A DNA stretch of 64,000 bases from the NCBI GenBank assembly GCA_037892935.1, contig JAYXKI010000011.1, positions 186,001 to 250,000 on the forward strand, written 5' to 3'. A program made the translations under genes and the position numbers. This document shows, piece after piece, positions 1 through 11,477 of this stretch. The notes under the pieces are model-generated. The model saw nothing but the letters and a program-made list of their open reading frames with translations, ran no database searches and was not told the DNA's origin. This DNA comes from Phlebopus portentosus (lineage: Eukaryota; Basidiomycota; Agaricomycetes; Boletales; Boletinellaceae). Each line of letters opens with the position of its first letter. Positions within the stretch are counted from its first letter, which is position 1.

Positions 1-9
1 TTTTCTTAG

Positions 10-275
10 TGCCTAATTATTCTATTCGCATTGATTTGTCTGAGCTACCATTACTGACCAGATATGGCCCCGAAGGCACGCTCCGCATCACTGGCGACGA
101 ACCAGCCGGATTCATCAGTAAAACCACTAAAGTACACCATCGCTTCTGTCCTTCATGCGGTATTACAGTATTTTGGACTGGGATGAGACGTGCTGGTGCA
201 AATGTGCGGACGCTCGAAGACGTGGATATTGAGAAACTTAAGGTCGAGAAGTTCGATGGTGCACGACTCCTGTGA
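10..275 (+). CDS. GFA/CENP-V-like zinc protein, 3' exon (copy A, 5' end outside window)
   Basis: The exon follows a TTTTCTTAG acceptor and ends in TGA at 273-275. It encodes the C-terminal part of the GFA (glutathione-dependent formaldehyde-activating enzyme / CENP-V) fold: the motif HRFCPSCG is followed by a short hydrophobic stretch (ITVFW) and the acidic tail typical of small fungal GFA proteins of about 130-150 residues. The CxxC of this motif supplies part of the zinc site in the family. The N-terminal zinc motif (CxC...CxxC) should lie upstream of the window. Family membership is well supported; many fungal members are annotated as enzymes but have no proven activity, so the substrate is unknown. 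Two or more degraded copies follow on the same strand, which points to local tandem duplication. Confidence 0.75.
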
Positions 276-594
276 GATTGTCGTTGGGAATCAGTAAGAA
301 GCTCTTCGGGAATTCACTAGAATAATGGCTGACGAGAAATACATACAGACCAAACCTTAAGGAAGGAATTGGTATATAGGCTGCAAGGACGAAGAATAAT
401 ACTCCATCCACTTGTTGAAGATAAACACGTAGATAATCAATTCTGGTCATTGTCGGATCGGCACGAATCGCCAAGAGACAAAACTTTAGAACCAAGCCAA
501 GATATAGAGTCGCAGCTCCTCCGTGATTGACAAACGTGTCTGTCGAATCCGACCGGCGGGGCAGACGTAGTACCGTACGAAGGCGCCGAGTTAC
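276..594. other. Spacer between GFA copies A and B
   Basis: No coding sequence is convincing here. The short string CCTTAAGGAAGGAAT near 352-366 resembles CCTAAAGGAAGGAAT near 1624-1638 upstream of copy C, consistent with the spacers being parts of the same duplicated unit. Confidence 0.4.
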
Positions 595-860
595 TCACGT
601 ACAAAGGTCAACACCACTGCCGTAAATTCGCCTTCGAATTCAAGTTTTAGCTCTCGACGTGAAGAAACCGATGTCCTGAATCCAGCTGGGGTCCTCCGTT
701 TCCCGTGGGCGAGCATTCGGCAAGCATTGGCGAACTATGTCATCCCGTTTCGAAAACAAGAGAAAGACATCGACGCATTACTTTTGCCCTGCCTGCGATT
801 GTTACATGTTCGGGACTAGCAAGGACCAGGTCCCCGTCAATATTCATATGTCTGATGCAT
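595..860 (+). pseudogene. Decayed GFA/CENP-V-like copy B
   Basis: Two pieces of the GFA fold are readable on the plus strand but not in one open frame. Around 598-645 the sequence reads TYKGQHHCRKFAFEF, matching the family start TxxGxCHCGxxxFE, and is followed by a stop codon. Around 770-855 it reads THYFCPACDCYMFG, matching the HHFCxxCG motif of copy A, and ends at a TAG shortly after. The glycine after the second cysteine is replaced by aspartate, and no splice pattern joins the pieces. I infer a pseudogene produced by tandem duplication and decay; an unannotated unusual splice form is the alternative. Confidence 0.5.
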
Positions 861-1640
861 AGAGACTGAGAAACTTAGTGTAGAGGATTCTGACGGTTGC
901 AGTCCGTGGGGTTGAAGAAAGAAGATCCATGGTATACTTGCCAAACACGGATATTCTGAGTTTCAAAATGTCGATCACGGCGATTTTCTGTTGCAACGAG
1001 CCATCCTGCCTTTCGTTTCAAAAATAATCACTTTAGTCTCATGTCCCATATCAATTCATGCTTCAATTTCAGACTAACATCAAACCTGTTTGGTCTACAC
1101 GAAGGCATTACATGTCGTCTGTTTTCCAAGCTGAAGCGTCTCCACCGGGATGTCGCGAATGAAGGAGCTGAAATCGGAACATTCGGAGGAGGCTGTCGTC
1201 ATTGCCGGAATATGACTTTCGTGCTCTGCTAACCTTTGCTTGAAGATATCCTTATCTTACAGCCCTCTGCGACGATAGACAACCGTGTTTCTAATATTTT
1301 CTTCTAATTGACGGTAACCTCTTTAGGCAAGTGCCTCTCGTATTTCTGGTTTTCTAAGATATTCTCTTAATTCTTCCGATTTAGAGTGCTGGATCTTTTG
1401 GCAATATTCTATGAATGTGGTACGGAATCTCACCGTCGAGATGCGTTTCACTGAACATGAATGATTTGTCTTTGACATCCTCCATTTCGTGCACTGGTCG
1501 AGGAATGAAGACAGTCGATTGCTGTCTAAACTATCCCCTGTATTTGAATCAGCACCTTCCAAAGCGCGAGTCACCTGGGTTTTAATACAACGTTAATGTT
1601 CCATTTATCTCATAGATCACAATCCTAAAGGAAGGAATCG
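861..1640. other. Gene-poor spacer with a possible fourth GFA remnant
   Basis: No intact gene is visible. At about 1187-1232 the plus strand reads GGCRHCRNMTFVLC and then stops; this resembles the N-terminal zinc motif of the GFA family (GxCHCGxxxF) and copy C (GNCRCHKFSF), but it is short and could be chance. The rest shows no coding signal. Confidence 0.25.
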
Positions 1641-1650
1641 AAGTACAGAC

Positions 1651-2062
1651 ATAAATACAGACATTCAAGGGCAACTGCCGCTGCCACAAATTCAGTTTCG
1701 GATTTGGACATCCTCCGCTCGAGGTGAAGAAACCCGTGTCATGTAACTGCACGCTCTGCACCAGGACCGGAGTAATAAACATGTACGTTACAATCCTCCT
1801 CTAGGAACGCTCCAATCTGATGCATAATATTTATATTTTTGGACGAGACAAGTTCTTCCGTCTCGCCGATGGCTAAGCTGATTGTGATGAGCTCTCGAAA
1901 CACAAGGGCAAAACGTGGCCCACAACGCACCATTTTCGCCCGGACTGCGGTAGCCGGATGTTTTGGACTAGTTTGGGGCTGGTCGGTGTCAATACTCATA
2001 TGATCGATGGCATCGAAGTGGAGAACCTCGAGATGGACTATTTTGATGGTAGGAGCAGATAG
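1651..2062 (+). pseudogene. Degenerate GFA/CENP-V-like copy C
   Basis: The plus strand encodes FKGNCRCHKFSFGFG near 1660-1705, then CNCTLCTRTG near 1740-1770, which are the two N-terminal zinc motifs of the GFA family. After a gap that may hold an intron or a break, it reads HHFRPDCGSRMFW near 1907-1945 and continues in frame to TAG at 2060-2062. The first cysteine of the usual FCxxC motif is arginine, so one zinc ligand is missing. Most of the fold is recognisable, but I found no clean splice that joins the halves. It may be a recent pseudogene or a functional variant; I favour the former because copy B beside it is clearly dead. Confidence 0.5.
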
Positions 2063-2406
2063 CAGAAGGGTTAGTGGTGAGTAGATCGCGTCTATACTTC
2101 AATGCTCTCTGCTCAAGGCACATATCATTCTACAGTAGCACTCGATTACAAGTACGTCCTGACATAGGGACAGTCCCAAAAGGACATTAATAAGGGATTC
2201 AAAAAAAAAAAAAAAAGATCACATCTATTGATCTAGCGATTCCTTATCGCCACGGCAGTCTCTACGACTACCAGCCGAGATCTTGGGGATGGAACTGTAT
2301 TGCTAAAAGATATCCATCGTACAAAAACAAAATTGACCTTACTACTCTGAACTTGGATCGTATAAACAGCATTCACCTGACTCAAGGAGGATCCTGACCC
2401 TCGTCG
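2063..2406. other. Spacer with A-tract
   Basis: No gene is visible. An uninterrupted run of about 16 adenines lies near 2200-2216. It sits between the tail of GFA copy C and the convergent end of the LtrA-type gene. Confidence 0.5.
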
Positions 2407-5330
2407 TCAAGAATTCCTGTCAGCATTCGCCACGAGCGGTTCATTCACCGCGTAATCAGTCGACATCTGCCTGGCATAACCGCGACGATGACCCGAAGCG
2501 GGTGCTCGTGCAATGTCATCCCCACTCTCTTCTTCCGTTAGTTCCGGTATGGAGAACACAGATCCTCCGGTGGCAGGTGGGCTGGTGACCATAGAAGGCG
2601 TCGACCACGTTCCAAAGTAGTCGGTCTTATCGCTTCTTCCTTTCTCGTCAGCGCTCTTTGCCTCAGGTGCATCGGCTGCACCGCCCGTGGGCGACTCGGA
2701 GCGAGCATTATTTCCTGGGAAGACGTATTGAACCTTCCTCCAAAAAGTGAGAGGCCTTCTAGTTTATACGATCGTCCCGCCAGATGGAGCAAGACCTGCA
2801 GAAATGAAAGTCAGAAAGACTGGTACTTAAGTGAAACGAAGAGAGTTACATACGAGCTCAATCAGTTGCTCAGCGAGAAGTGCAAAAGCATATAACGGCA
2901 GACTTTCAAGAAAGAGCAAGATGAGAATTTTTAGTCACAACAAGAAACACGTAGAATGCTCACACCCATGAATGCGAAGCGAGGAACCAGATGCGAGAGC
3001 CTTCAATATCAAAGTCTTCTGTCAGAATAGTACTGGATGCGCCGACGTCCATTGCAGTGAAGATTATAACAATCCAACCCAGAAAGAGCCTACTAAGTGT
3101 TTGTCCCCATTCATATCTATCTGCATGGCCGAAAACACCAACACATTAGCAAGCTAAGTAGAGTGAATGTCACCCCGATAAGATACCGCATACCTCGAGG
3201 CCAACGATTGAAGAGGCACATAAGTGCAAGAGTGACCAGGACCATACCACCCGCCGCGAAGAACCATAGGACAGGGCGTGCGTTTGATGCTATAACCTCA
3301 TTCGCTATCCAATGATACTCCGTAGCATTCACGAAATTGGTCTCTGTGGCGTTTTTCTCGAGGAATATGTCCATACGAACACCAAGGAAGGAGTTCTCAT
3401 CTGGCAGAGCGTTGAAATTCTGCGCAAGGATGTCAATAAGTACGGTGATCTCATGTGTCCCTTGAATCACATACATCCATGATGGTCTGCATAATGGAAA
3501 CGTCGGCCTGATAAACGTAATTCTGCGCAATGTTGGTGTCTCCTAACGCGAAAGCAATATTAATTCCTTCGTTCACTTGCTCAAGAAAAGGATCCAAGGA
3601 GAGACCCGCTTTCTCCAATCGCGTGATGAAAAGGTCATCGAAGTCCGAAGCGTCTAATTGTTGACCGAGCCCCTTTACGGACATCTTCTCCAAGCATATC
3701 TCGACAAAGCGATATGCGACTTCCAGAGCGCTACTCATGTTCTAAAGACGGGCGCATCAGCATTTGCCATCAGACCGAACCGGACTAATTCCGCTTACCC
3801 CAACCTTCAACATTGCGGCGATGCCCTGCAGTGTCACAATCAGAGCCGACAAGTAGAAGTAATTGAAGAAGAACAAGGCGAGTGCCCGGCGGCTGCCGAG
3901 CTTATCGCCGTCGGATGTTCCGAAGTACAACGTGAACAATAAGATTACGATCAGGACCCCGCAGAATATCAGACCGATACTCTCCCCGCTGATGGACACG
4001 TTTCCTACTATGTACTGGAATCCATTAGTGATCTTGTCAAGGCCACCGCCGAGGATGATAATAAAGACTGTAGAGCTCCGTTCGTAGATAGCTGATGCCG
4101 GATACCGAACACGACCTGGAACACCGGCTGCGACGAAATGGATAATGACTTCAATAATGAGTGGGAGGAACCAGAGAATGAGTTTGGCAATCTGGTCTGC
4201 CCGAGTAGGGTTTCTTCCGATTACTAGAGCTGCCGTCATGTAGCACAAGAACGAGAAGAAGAGTGAGCCAATGTGGATGAGGAAAGCACTTATCGGAAGT
4301 TTGCGATCGGTCCATGCGAAGGGATATTTACGTCGTACGTGGTACAGGGCTGAAATCGAGACATGAAAATCGGCCACGTTCAGAATGGCGAAGAACATAC
4401 CATTGGCATATTGAGCCAGAAGGACAAGTCGACTAAAAGCCATGATAGTCGACACTCCTCTGGCATTCAGCGTGGGCAACCTCAGTCTGATCCGCTTAAC
4501 CTGATTTGCTGTTGCCTCGTCACCCGAGTCGACATTGAACTTCAACTCGAGTCCTTCATCGATTGTGTCTTGACGTAGTCCACTGAAGATGTTAAAATTA
4601 TTCGTAAAGGCTGCGAGAGCACAGAAGACGAAGAGCTGAAGGAAGACGAAGAAGCGGTGTACCCAATCGGCCTGTCGGAATCGGACGTTGTATGCAACTT
4701 GGCTCGCCCAGACCCACCACACCATGGCGAAGAAGCATAAATAAGACGTAAGGCTCTAGAGATAGAAATGAGAATACAGAAGGTTGAGGAAGTATTTGAC
4801 CCGACTTACGGACCCTCGTAGAACAGGTGTTCCATCACTGTATGGAAGGACGGAAAATGAGAAAATGGACGTCTTGCGAGGCGAGATAAGGGTAGAGGAC
4901 GCACGTCAAACTCGCAAAAGCTGTAGTCATTGCGATTTCAAGCAGCTGGGAACGTTTAAGGATCTGTGCAGATGATAGAGAGAATATATAACGTACTAGA
5001 TCGCTGGTCGGAACTTCATGAGCGTAAACTTTGAGTTCGTCGGGGTGATACGCCTTGAAGAGAGGAATTAGTAGGGTTGATCATTGAGCTAAGGTAGAGC
5101 TCATGGTTCTCACACGGTCGACTTCTAGTTCCTCATCCCCGGCCTTTGGGACAAACGGAGAGCTCACCAGAGGGACTATGCTATCACGCCGCTGCTCGTA
5201 AAGGGATACGCTATACGAGATGCTAAGGTCAGGTAAACAGAAGCAATAGATTCAAAACTCACTTATCATCAGCAGAGGACTCTTTCCTCAATGTCGCAAA
5301 TGGCCTAGGCCTTCGTTGACGAGCTTCCAT
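2407..5330 (-). CDS. LtrA-type multipass membrane protein (low temperature requirement A family)
   Basis: The ATG at 5330 opens a chain of exons that joins in phase: start MEARQRRPRP, an acidic stretch, then TTAFASLTDGTPVLRGS and WWVWASQVAYNVRFRQ, both typical of fungal LtrA proteins. The large exon (about 4740-3757) holds many hydrophobic helices. Further exons continue through PDENSFLGVRMDIF and ARPVLWFFAAGGM to a last helix with AEQLIELVLLHLAG. Introns are 45-65 nt with GTATGT or GTAAGC donors, including one at about 3508-3455 that removes an apparent stop. The family has no firmly known biochemical role in fungi; it is predicted to sit in a membrane with about 10-12 helices. Oddity: near 2761 the frame jumps, and the hydrophilic C-terminal tail of about 115 residues to the stop at 2407 is only reached after a one-base shift; without it the protein ends at 2538 with an atypical tail. 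Confidence 0.8.
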
Positions 5331-5860
5331 CGTGCTGGCTCGATAAACAAAGCTCATCCACGTTCGAACGGGGGATAAAGTAGGTCAAAAATCGTTCGTA
5401 GCGCTTATTTGTCCGAACCATGGTTGCCAACCCTAGGCTTGAGACTGCCACATCACCGAGATGAAATCGAATCGGCCAAGCACGGATGTGATCTGAGGTA
5501 CAGAAGCTGATGGTCGCAACACAGAATACCGCTTTCAAGGGCAATAACAGTGTCGTCCCACCCGCATCCTCACCTTTTTTGTCAATAGACGCCCAAGCAA
5601 TATCAAATCCTCTCTGATCGAGTTCAATCGACGGACTTGAAGAGTACGCCCGGCCAAGCCGAAATCAAGATTTTTGCATTACGATTATCATTTGATTGTC
5701 CATTTTGATGCGCAACGACAGCGAGAACATAGCACATAAAAGACACGCGATAGCAAATACAAACAAAACGAAAGCATTTTATTGTCTGCCAAACAGTAAG
5801 TATTTGCATCTTGAAGCGCTTAGAAATAAATATGAACTCACAAATGACGATCAATCTCGA
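5331..5860. other. Spacer upstream of the LtrA-type gene
   Basis: About 530 bases lie between the LtrA start and the stop of the next minus-strand gene. I see no convincing coding sequence; it should hold the LtrA promoter and the 3' UTR of the upstream gene. Confidence 0.5.
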
Positions 5861-6720
5861 TCAACGAGCCTTCTCCGCCTCTTGTAACTTCATCAACGAG
5901 ATCACCATTGCATCGATTCCATCCTTCACAGCGCTTAACTCGTCCTCAGGCACGCGCGCAAGAACGCTCCCGAGCTTATCTGGATGCCACCGTAACAAAG
6001 CTGTTCGAAGTCGTTCCCTACGTGTCGTGGTGTTCTTTTCCAGCGTAAGGGACTCGAAAAGAAACTCAGCAATCTTCGTTGGATTGCGCAGCTCGTCCGG
6101 TGATTTAGGCGGAGTCAGTAGAGGCCACGGCATATCAGCAAATGTCACAGGTTTGTCCGTAGATGATATGATATTCAGCCACGCCCTTTCGTAGGACTGC
6201 CATCGCTCGATGATTCGGCGCTCCGCGTCCTCTTTTTCGACAAGCCTTCGTATTTCTTCCGTGCGTTTCAAGTCTCGCCGGCCATTTATATCTGTAAGGA
6301 CACCGCCAGACCGTACCCAGTGTTTCTCGCCCTTTAACGCCTCTTCACGCTCGCGTTCGCGCTGTTTTTGACGATGCGCCTCTTCACGCCTCAAGCGTTC
6401 TCGCCACTCCCTTTCCTTTGCAAGATGCTCTCGTTCAGCAGCCTGCTCAGAGGTTTTCTCTTCCCGTATTCGGTTAAGCTCGGCTTCATGTTTTACGCGA
6501 GCTAGGTCCTCAAGCGTCCGTAGTTTTAACTCAGGAGTTAGAGATTGAACCAGGCGGGAAAAAGAAGCGACCTGAGAGACTCGCAGGAATCTCTGCTGGC
6601 GGAGAAGGGCTCGAAGGGTGGAGCATGAGGTTTCAAGACCTCTTCTGCGTCGACAACTGGATGAGAACTGTCGAGATCAAGACCAAGAAAGCCCGTGGCT
6701 GAAAAAACCATCACGTGCAT
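5861..6720 (-). CDS. Coiled-coil protein with C-terminal RWHPDK motif (NFKBIL1-like)
   Basis: The long exon 6592-5861 encodes a charged coiled coil rich in Arg, Glu and Lys, then YERAW, VTFADMPWPLL and LRTALLRWHPDK. This order (coiled coil, FADxPWP, RWHPDK) is that of the C-terminal region of NFKBIL1-like proteins, common in Agaricomycetes as small proteins without ankyrin repeats. The RWHPDK string recalls the HPD of J-domains, but no J-domain fold is evident. The start is inferred: an ATG at 6720 begins a 27-codon exon ending at 6640, and an intron 6639-6593 with a weak GTCTTG donor joins it in phase, giving 270 residues. Function is unknown; family members have been linked to RNA processing in animals. 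A divergent relative lies at 45152-46036. Confidence 0.65.
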
Positions 6721-6835
6721 TGCACGTGGTCTAATTTTCGCCGATTCGGATATTGATAAGAAATTTGAATGTTTTCTGTAAGGCTCTATATAGGTCATCC
6801 ATAGCTAATTCAGGCTGTTATACATCCTGTTCAAC

Positions 6836-8930
6836 TCATCGAAGAGAAGCGGTGAGTTTCATAAGTTCATCATAACGACGATCCTCATCCCATCCTATCG
6901 TCTTGTCCTCACGCAACGTCAAAATCTGCTTCACGCCCTTCAAAGTTTTTCCAGCGGCTTCGAACTCAGATAGTTCTTTGTCTACGGTGGATAACCATGA
7001 TAGTGCTATGGGCTTCTGATCGCCCAAAAGCCATGGTTCATAGTAAAACCACAAGACGCGGTCTGTTGCGTGCGTAACATAGCCTAAAGGTGGTCGAAGA
7101 CGAATATAGTTAGGACAAAAGGTGGTTTCTAAGAGACAAAGAATATACCTTTCGTGCGAACACGCACTTGCTCAGGAGTCCAGCGAATCTCATACCTCAG
7201 CACGGGGAACCCGCTTGCAATGAGGTCCCGCGCAAGGAGACGCACAGGCAAATGAACCTGCCCATCGCTCAACACCCTCCCAAAACGCTCAAAGCACTCC
7301 TCTTGCTGTGCATCTGAGGACAGCGGAGGGTATTGCGCGAGAAGCGCATTCGTGAGTTTCTCGGGGTAATATCGCAATAAATTATCCCGCACGTCTTGAG
7401 GAGTCTGAATCGGATGGGCGATAGCGTAGAGGAACCATTCTTCTTTGAGATCACCTACAACGATGGATTGGACGCCCGCGCGACGTAGACCTTGAGAGAA
7501 CCCGCCGGAGCGTTGCCATGTCATTGGCTCTGGATCATCCGACAGCCATGAACCGTCAAGGCATCCTCGGAACGTTCCTAGGTTACCCAGTTTCTCATCG
7601 TCGATGGCAGACGTGATGGCCTGCCACGGCGTCCTAACCGGATATTTGAGAGTTTCAGGAGCATCTGGAGAGGACGGGTCAATGGATAGCGCGGAGCATA
7701 AGGCCGCAAATTGGGGGCGAAGTTCAGCCGGGGTCTTTGGTGCGAGGCTGCGTATGTCACAGCTCAACATATGGATGACGGTGAAAATAAGAATGAGGGT
7801 CGTACACTATAGCATTGGACTCAAGACGCGCACTCCTGAAAGGCGCTTTCTGCCCTTCAGGGAGCCGAGAAGCGTGATGAAGAATTTGGTGGACAGAATG
7901 TGCACCTGGAACGAATGTAAGAATGATTTTGTGAACACATTGCAAACCATTTTCACCTGCAGATAATCCTGTAAGTTGTATATTGTCAGATTCACCTATT
8001 GAAAAGGCTAAGCCCAATAAATATATATAAAAGATCGCAGAGACACTTTACCTCCAAATGCAGATATATTAGCCTTGATCCACTCAAGAGCAAGCCATTG
8101 ATCTTTGAACCCGAAATTTCCTTCGACTCGCGGGTTATCACAGGCGAGGAACCCGAATGCAGAAAGACGATAGCCAATATTTACGTAGATCTCATTACGA
8201 ACTGCTGCGACGTATTGGGCTTGGGCACTGAGACCGTGCGGTGAACCGAATTGAAGGAACCTGCGTTGCATACAATGTTTCTATTTTTGTGCGTGATGCG
8301 GGCTGCATGAAATCAACAGCGTACCCTCCGTGAATGTATATCTTGACAGGAAACTTCGCTGATAAGTTGTTTGGATCAAAGGGTGGAGGAATTACGATGT
8401 TCAAGAACAAACTATCAGAAGAGTTAGTGAGACGAAGACGGGAGAATAACGTACGAGACCCACGGATTTTCCGTCGGTTTACCGAATCCGACTTTGTCTT
8501 CAACGGGTATACCTGTAGCAGTGAAACATGAGCTGAAGTCAACTGAAATGAAGAGCATTCGTACCTGCTGCTTGTCCATCATTTGAAGGCTGGACAGCAT
8601 CTACGAAATAAAAAATTTGATCACGACTGCAGAGTGTAGCGAGTTCAAGTTGACTTTACATGCAGACTCGTAAATGTACTCCTTGCTTTCATATTTGTAG
8701 TCTGATGGGAGTGCTTCTGGGTTCTCAAAGCGCTTAGGAGGTAGCGCATAGGGGATTTCTACAGCAAATCACGTTTAGATCAGACAAGATATACAAACTC
8801 CGAGAAAAGAATGTCGCCTACCCAGGAAAGCAACGGAACCATTAGCAGCTCGACCTCCGATGACAGATCCAAACCTGGTCTGCACAGTAACACGTTCAGT
8901 GCTCTGAGCAAGCTCTTCAGATATATGCAT
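6836..8930 (-). CDS. Type-B carboxylesterase / lipase-like alpha/beta hydrolase
   Basis: At least eight short exons join in phase from the ATG at 8930. Successive pieces match the carboxylesterase family: FGSVIGG and EIPYALPPKRF near the N-terminus, KIYIHGGFLQFG (oxyanion hole), VNIGYRLSAFGFLA, NFGFKDQWLALEWIKANISAFGG, then the nucleophile elbow GLSAG (Ser), and a C-terminal exon with the late part of the hydrolase fold ending at 6836. No signal peptide is seen (start MHISEELAQS), so an intracellular esterase is likely. Two family motifs are unusual: the elbow is GLSAG rather than GESAG, and the usual SEDCLFLN reads WVSLFLN. It would hydrolyse esters; the substrate cannot be told. The stop is 6836-6838. 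The gene is divergent from the F-box gene. Confidence 0.75.
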
Positions 8931-9380
8931 GGTGGTAACTGCAAACGAAGGGTTCGCGACTGCTGAGTAATGGAATCACGAGCTTTGACGAGGTGCGAAT
9001 TGTTTGACAAACAAGTGTAGTCTTTGAGCAGATTAGATTACAGAATAATTTTGACCGGCCTATGTCGAGAGAGAGATTGATGCAGGATTCTGTTTTACAC
9101 AAGTATTCTGGCAAATTAATACGAATAACAACGTTCTCCTGTGGTCCTGTGACAATAGATTTCGCTGGGAAAGCTTGCGCCCAAGACGCAGGTGTTTTAC
9201 CGGGCCAGCTCTGGCCTCAGATTGTAGCCTGAGACAAAAGAGACGGGGAATTGATAGACTACCCAAAAAGGAAGGCAAGTCAGCTCACTGAGATGTTGGC
9301 TGTGTTCGTGCGTGTTCAACGCGGGCGCACCAAACGTTTGTTTGTTTGATTCAGCTTGAGCCTCAACCGCATTCCTTACA
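8931..9380. promoter_or_regulatory. Shared intergenic region of divergent carboxylesterase and F-box genes
   Basis: The two start codons face away from each other across about 450 bases, so this stretch must hold both promoters. I see no clear TATA box; the string GCGTGTTCAACGCGGGCGCACC near 9311-9332 is GC-rich and may be a factor site. No coding sequence is supported. Confidence 0.4.
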
Positions 9381-11477
9381 ATGGCATCAGGTCATCCTCC
9401 GTCAACAATGCAACTCGAAGAGGGAAAACAAAGGCTCAAGGAGCAAGAGCAGGAGGCCACCGACATACAAAGGAAGATCGTAGACGCGCAACGTGCCCTC
9501 GAAGAGCTAATCGCGGAGTCCACACGCGTTATCAGTGCCCTCGAGGACGACAAGCGCAGAGTCGAGAGCGAGATAAAGGCTTCCAGGGAGTTTCTATCTC
9601 CCATGCGTCGTCTTCCCGACGACCTCCTTCGGCATGTCTTCGCCTCGAGCTTTGAGGATGTCCCGTGTTGTGCGTGGACCCTCGCGGGGGTATGTTGTCG
9701 CTGGCGCAGAATCGCTCTAAACATGCCCAGAATATGGTCAAAGGTTAGTATTTCATGAGAAAACTAGAAGAAAAGCTGCAGAGCTGATCCTCGGTAACAG
9801 ATTCGTTTGGTGACAACCCTCAACTCGTCTCCGGATACGATCCGGTTATGGCTGGAACGCTCTGGTACCCGAGTACCCCTCGACATCGAAATTTACTTGC
9901 ACATCCCAGCGCCGCAGGAGAAACGAAGGCGCGTCGGTACACCAATGCCACCCTTCAGCCCACCGCCTATCACAGAACTGTTCTTTCATCATGGCCCACC
10001 TACCCCAAATCCATACTATGTACCTCCGCCCCCGGCGCCGCCAGTCAATATCGTTCCCCTCGGCATGCAGAATGCCATTCCAAACTTGCCTCCGCCGGCT
10101 GCGGCTCACAGTGCATATGCCGATACTATATCTCACTGGCGAACTAGGAACCAGTCTTCGTTGACCAGTTCATCTTGGGGTCATATCACGATGTTTTACC
10201 TTGCCGAACAAATGCATCGCTGGAAGCGCTTTGTCTTTCGCTTCGATCGGCAGTTTGATTCGATGGCCGCACTGAGAAACATAGTCCGTACGTGTTCAAA
10301 ATTACAATGATTTATAATAAATGCATTAATTGGTTGTTTTTCAAATCAAGGCGATGCCCCGTTGCTCGAAGAATTTGAGATATCGAGCGGAGAGCCGGTT
10401 CGCTCTGATGGTGATATCTATCCATACGAGTGGCAGTGGCTGCCGTCCACTGATCGCGAAATTGCACTTCCGAACATTCGTTCTGTCTCTTTGCAATATG
10501 TCCCATTTAAGTGGTCATCCCCTCTGATCGCAGGAAATCTACGAGCACTTAACATACGTTCTCTCTCGACTCCAAACATGGGTACTCATTCGAGTACGCA
10601 GATGACACTCGATCGACTTCTACATATCATCTCTTCGAACCCGACCCTTGAACACTTGTCATTGCATTTCCAGAACGCTCAAGCTGCCATACTTCCGTTG
10701 GAGACAACTAGGCTTAACTATATTAGATCCCTCAGCATTGGTGGAGCGTTCACATTGGCTCCGTTGCTCGATGCGCTCATCACTCCTTCTCTGGAGTCGC
10801 TGACTCTCAATATCGATAGAGAAGGGATGGAAGAGTCTATTCAGGCCCTCTTAGCTCGTTCCAATTCTCCGCCTATTTCATTACTCTCGTTTGCATATCA
10901 GAGCCAGCTTGGTATGGGACCATACTACGGGGAGGCTCCGCCTGGGCTGACACCATGGGGTTTCCTCGTGGCACTTCCTCACGTCAAGACGCTTCAAATC
11001 GGGCACACCGCGTTCGATGTTCTTCTCGACTCCCTGTCGCACGTTGAAGAAGATTCAGGAGCTTGGCTGGCTCCGGAACTCGAGCACCTTGCGCTGAGAA
11101 GTTGTCGTGGGCACGGAGACAGCCTCTCAAAGCTTGTTGCTCTAGTTGAAGCTCGAAATCCACCTCTACCAGGTTCTAACCTCAATACCGCGCATGGTGC
11201 GGGTTCGGGTACTGCAGGAGCGCAACTGCCAGGGATGCTTTTCAATCCTGCACCTCATAACGCTTTGGTCGGAGGAGTCCTCGCTCAGCCTCCAACACTT
11301 CCTCCACCGCCTCCTGTCATTGCAGCTGCCGGCCATCCGACCCGGCTGAAAACCCTGGAACTGCACGATTGCACGCACATAGGGGAGGACATCGTGAAAT
11401 GGCTGAAGAGTAGGGTACGCGAAGTGAAGCTCAGTGAATCTCTGATCGGACGGTGCGTCGTCCCGGGTTTTTATTAG
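9381..11477 (+). CDS. F-box protein with N-terminal coiled coil and leucine-rich C-terminus
   Basis: Three exons (9381-9743, 9801-10287, 10351-11477) with GT-AG introns of 57 and 63 nt join in frame to a protein of 658 residues. Residues 15-70 form a coiled coil (repeated Glu, Lys and Leu), followed at about 74-121 by an F-box (LPDDLLRHVF...WRRIALNMPRIWSK). This is the usual plan of the very large F-box family of mushrooms: the F-box should bind Skp1 in an SCF ubiquitin ligase, and the rest is a variable, LRR-like substrate module. Two Pro-rich loops (about residues 165-230 and near 570-580) break the repeats. The partner protein cannot be predicted. Start chosen as the first ATG in good context after an in-frame gap. 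Confidence 0.85.
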
